Below, in pieces: positions 63,173 through 64,000 of a stretch of DNA of 64,000 nucleotides. The notes beneath the pieces were generated by a model. That model did no database searches, was not told where the DNA came from, and worked only from the letters and a program-made list of their open reading frames with translations. The stretch spans positions 124,001 to 188,000 of the forward strand of contig NZ_JACCBD010000001.1 in the NCBI RefSeq assembly GCF_013409595.1. The letters run 5' to 3'. Position 1 is the stretch's first letter, and every line of letters begins with the position of its first letter. Source of the DNA: Leucobacter aridicollis. Lineage in GTDB: Bacteria > Actinomycetota > Actinomycetes > Actinomycetales > Microbacteriaceae. The position numbers and the translations under genes were made by a program.

Positions 63173-63745
63173 TCAGAGCTGCGCGAGCTGCGCCTTCCAG
63201 TAGGCGCGCCACTCTTCGATGCGCTCGCCAGAGCTCATCCCATCCTGACTGATCGCGAGGATCGTCCGCGCGGGATCCTTCGCGGTCGCCGACACCTCGA
63301 CCTTGCCGGCATCGGTGAGCGAGAACCGCCAAAACGAGCGCTTCTCCGTGCGCGAGCTGCGCGCCCCGGTCACCTCGTGTCCGAGGTGCTCCGCAGCATC
63401 GCCGAACCGCTCGACCCAGGCGGCGAGCGCGGCGTCACGCTCGAGCGGCAGGGTGCGGCTCGCGCTCACACGGAAGTCACCGGCGGACGACTGGCCGGGC
63501 ACCCGCAGGCCGGCGTGCTGCTCGAACGCGATTGCGACGCCCTGCGCCCACCACTCCTCGTTCTCGACGTTCGGCGGCATCGTCGCGAGCGCGAGCTTCG
63601 CGATCTCCGTGTGCCCGAGGGAGCGCGCCCCGTGGGCATCGAACACGCTGACCCAGTCCGCCCACTGCCTGCCTGTCGCCCGCTCGATTGCGGGAACCCG
63701 CTCGCCGCGGGTGTTGTTCCCGGTCCCGCCATTCGTCGTACTCAT
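63173..63745 (-). CDS. Hypothetical protein, possibly DUF4287-related
   Basis: 190 residues from ATG at 63745. The N-terminal half (ERATGRQWADWVSVFDAHGARSLGHTEIAK in parts, WWAQGVAIAFEQHAGLR) resembles the DUF4287 pattern of a small helical domain of unknown function. The second half (RTEKRSFWRFSLTDAGKVEVSATAK in parts) looks like an SRPBCC-type beta segment. No signal peptide or membrane helix. Function unknown. Confidence 0.75.
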   Translation of the reverse strand: MSTTNGGTGNNTRGERVPAIERATGRQWADWVSVFDAHGARSLGHTEIAKLALATMPPNVENEEWWAQGVAIAFEQHAGLRVPGQSSAGDFRVSASRTLPLERDAALAAWVERFGDAAEHLGHEVTGARSSRTEKRSFWRFSLTDAGKVEVSATAKDPARTILAISQDGMSSGERIEEWRAYWKAQLAQL

Positions 63746-63842
63746 AGTGTCAGTGTAGGCCCGTGGCGGCTCGGCGGGCGCGAGCTGCGACCACCCAGCG
63801 CCAATACGGTCGCGGGAGCCCGCGAATGGTTGAATGAGGGGC

Positions 63843-64000
63843 ATGATGGATACGACAGCCGGGCCCGCGAATCGAGCAACGAGGCGATATGCGGAGCAGG
63901 AGTCGTCGCAGCATGCGGCTCGGGGTAGCGAGGGAGTCGAACCTGGCGAGGTCGGCGACAGCACGGAGCTCGAGCAGTTCCGCATCGACCTCGAACGGAT
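63843..64000 (+). CDS. Truncated gene at right edge (N-terminal fragment, unidentified)
   Basis: An open frame from ATG 63843 (second ATG at 63846) runs off the window after about 52 codons. The visible part is hydrophilic and Glu/Ala-rich, ending in ELEQFRIDLERI. It might be the start of a sigma-factor-like or regulatory protein, but too little is seen to say. Real coding is likely because the frame stays open to the edge. Confidence 0.45.
   Translation, partial: MMDTTAGPANRATRRYAEQESSQHAARGSEGVEPGEVGDSTELEQFRIDLER

Overview
The window is chromosomal DNA of a high-GC Gram-positive actinobacterium. Codons end mostly in G or C, GTG and TTG starts are common, and the heat-shock operon is of actinobacterial type (dnaK-grpE-dnaJ-hspR under HAIR operators). 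A NADPH-quinone dehydrogenase of the mycobacterial LpdA kind, HadA/HadB-like MaoC proteins next to murB, and an LAXTG-type wall-sorting signal point the same way. The gene set fits Microbacteriaceae, perhaps Leucobacter-like; that is inference from gene content, not a match.

Layout. 1-6.4 kb: left-edge PIF1-like helicase fragment, two MFS carriers, a surface protein made of two almost identical DUF4822-like repeats, and a LuxR-type two-component pair. 6.5-11.7 kb: chaperone operon with its regulator HspR and an rRNA methyltransferase-like gene. 11.7-15.5 kb: System II cytochrome c maturation (phosphatase-resA-ccdA-resB), with no ccsA/ccsB gene after resB. 15.5-25.6 kb: phosphohexomutase, a DAO-fold protein with damaged FAD motifs, purine nucleoside phosphorylase, a large basic amino acid decarboxylase, quinone dehydrogenase with a copper lipoprotein, and an LLM flavoprotein. 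25.7-33.4 kb: three small anchored proteins facing a polytopic membrane protein, acyl-CoA carboxylase alpha chain, DUF937 protein, HadA/HadB-like pair and murB. 33.4-45.1 kb: metallophosphoesterase, FMN reductase, AraC regulator, MFS carrier, O-acetylhomoserine sulfhydrylase, DUF418-like protein, SulP and Dcu transporters, GNAT and N-formylglutamate hydrolase-like protein. 45.2-46.9 kb: retropepsin-like protease divergent from a RimK-RCK_C ligase.

46.9-53.0 kb is the most interesting part. A 6.2-kb block lies between two perfect 64-bp direct repeats. The left copy is the natural 3' end of rimK and the right copy is a remnant of that end. The block carries a GAF-PucR regulator, a class II (degradative) HMG-CoA reductase, HMG-CoA lyase, a small membrane protein and a TctA-like permease, and ends in a hairpin. 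I read it as a horizontally acquired mevalonate-catabolism island: uptake, oxidation of mevalonate to HMG-CoA, then cleavage to acetyl-CoA and acetoacetate.

53.2-64 kb: two large LuxR-family ATPase regulators arranged tail to tail, a YceI protein, a small membrane protein, a second two-component pair, a diacylglycerol-kinase-like lipid kinase, a hypothetical protein and a truncated gene at the right edge.

Two 64-bp palindromic elements sharing sequence (15519-15582 and 24509-24572) sit between convergent genes and look like members of a dispersed repeat family. I saw no tRNA, rRNA, CRISPR, integrase or transposase.
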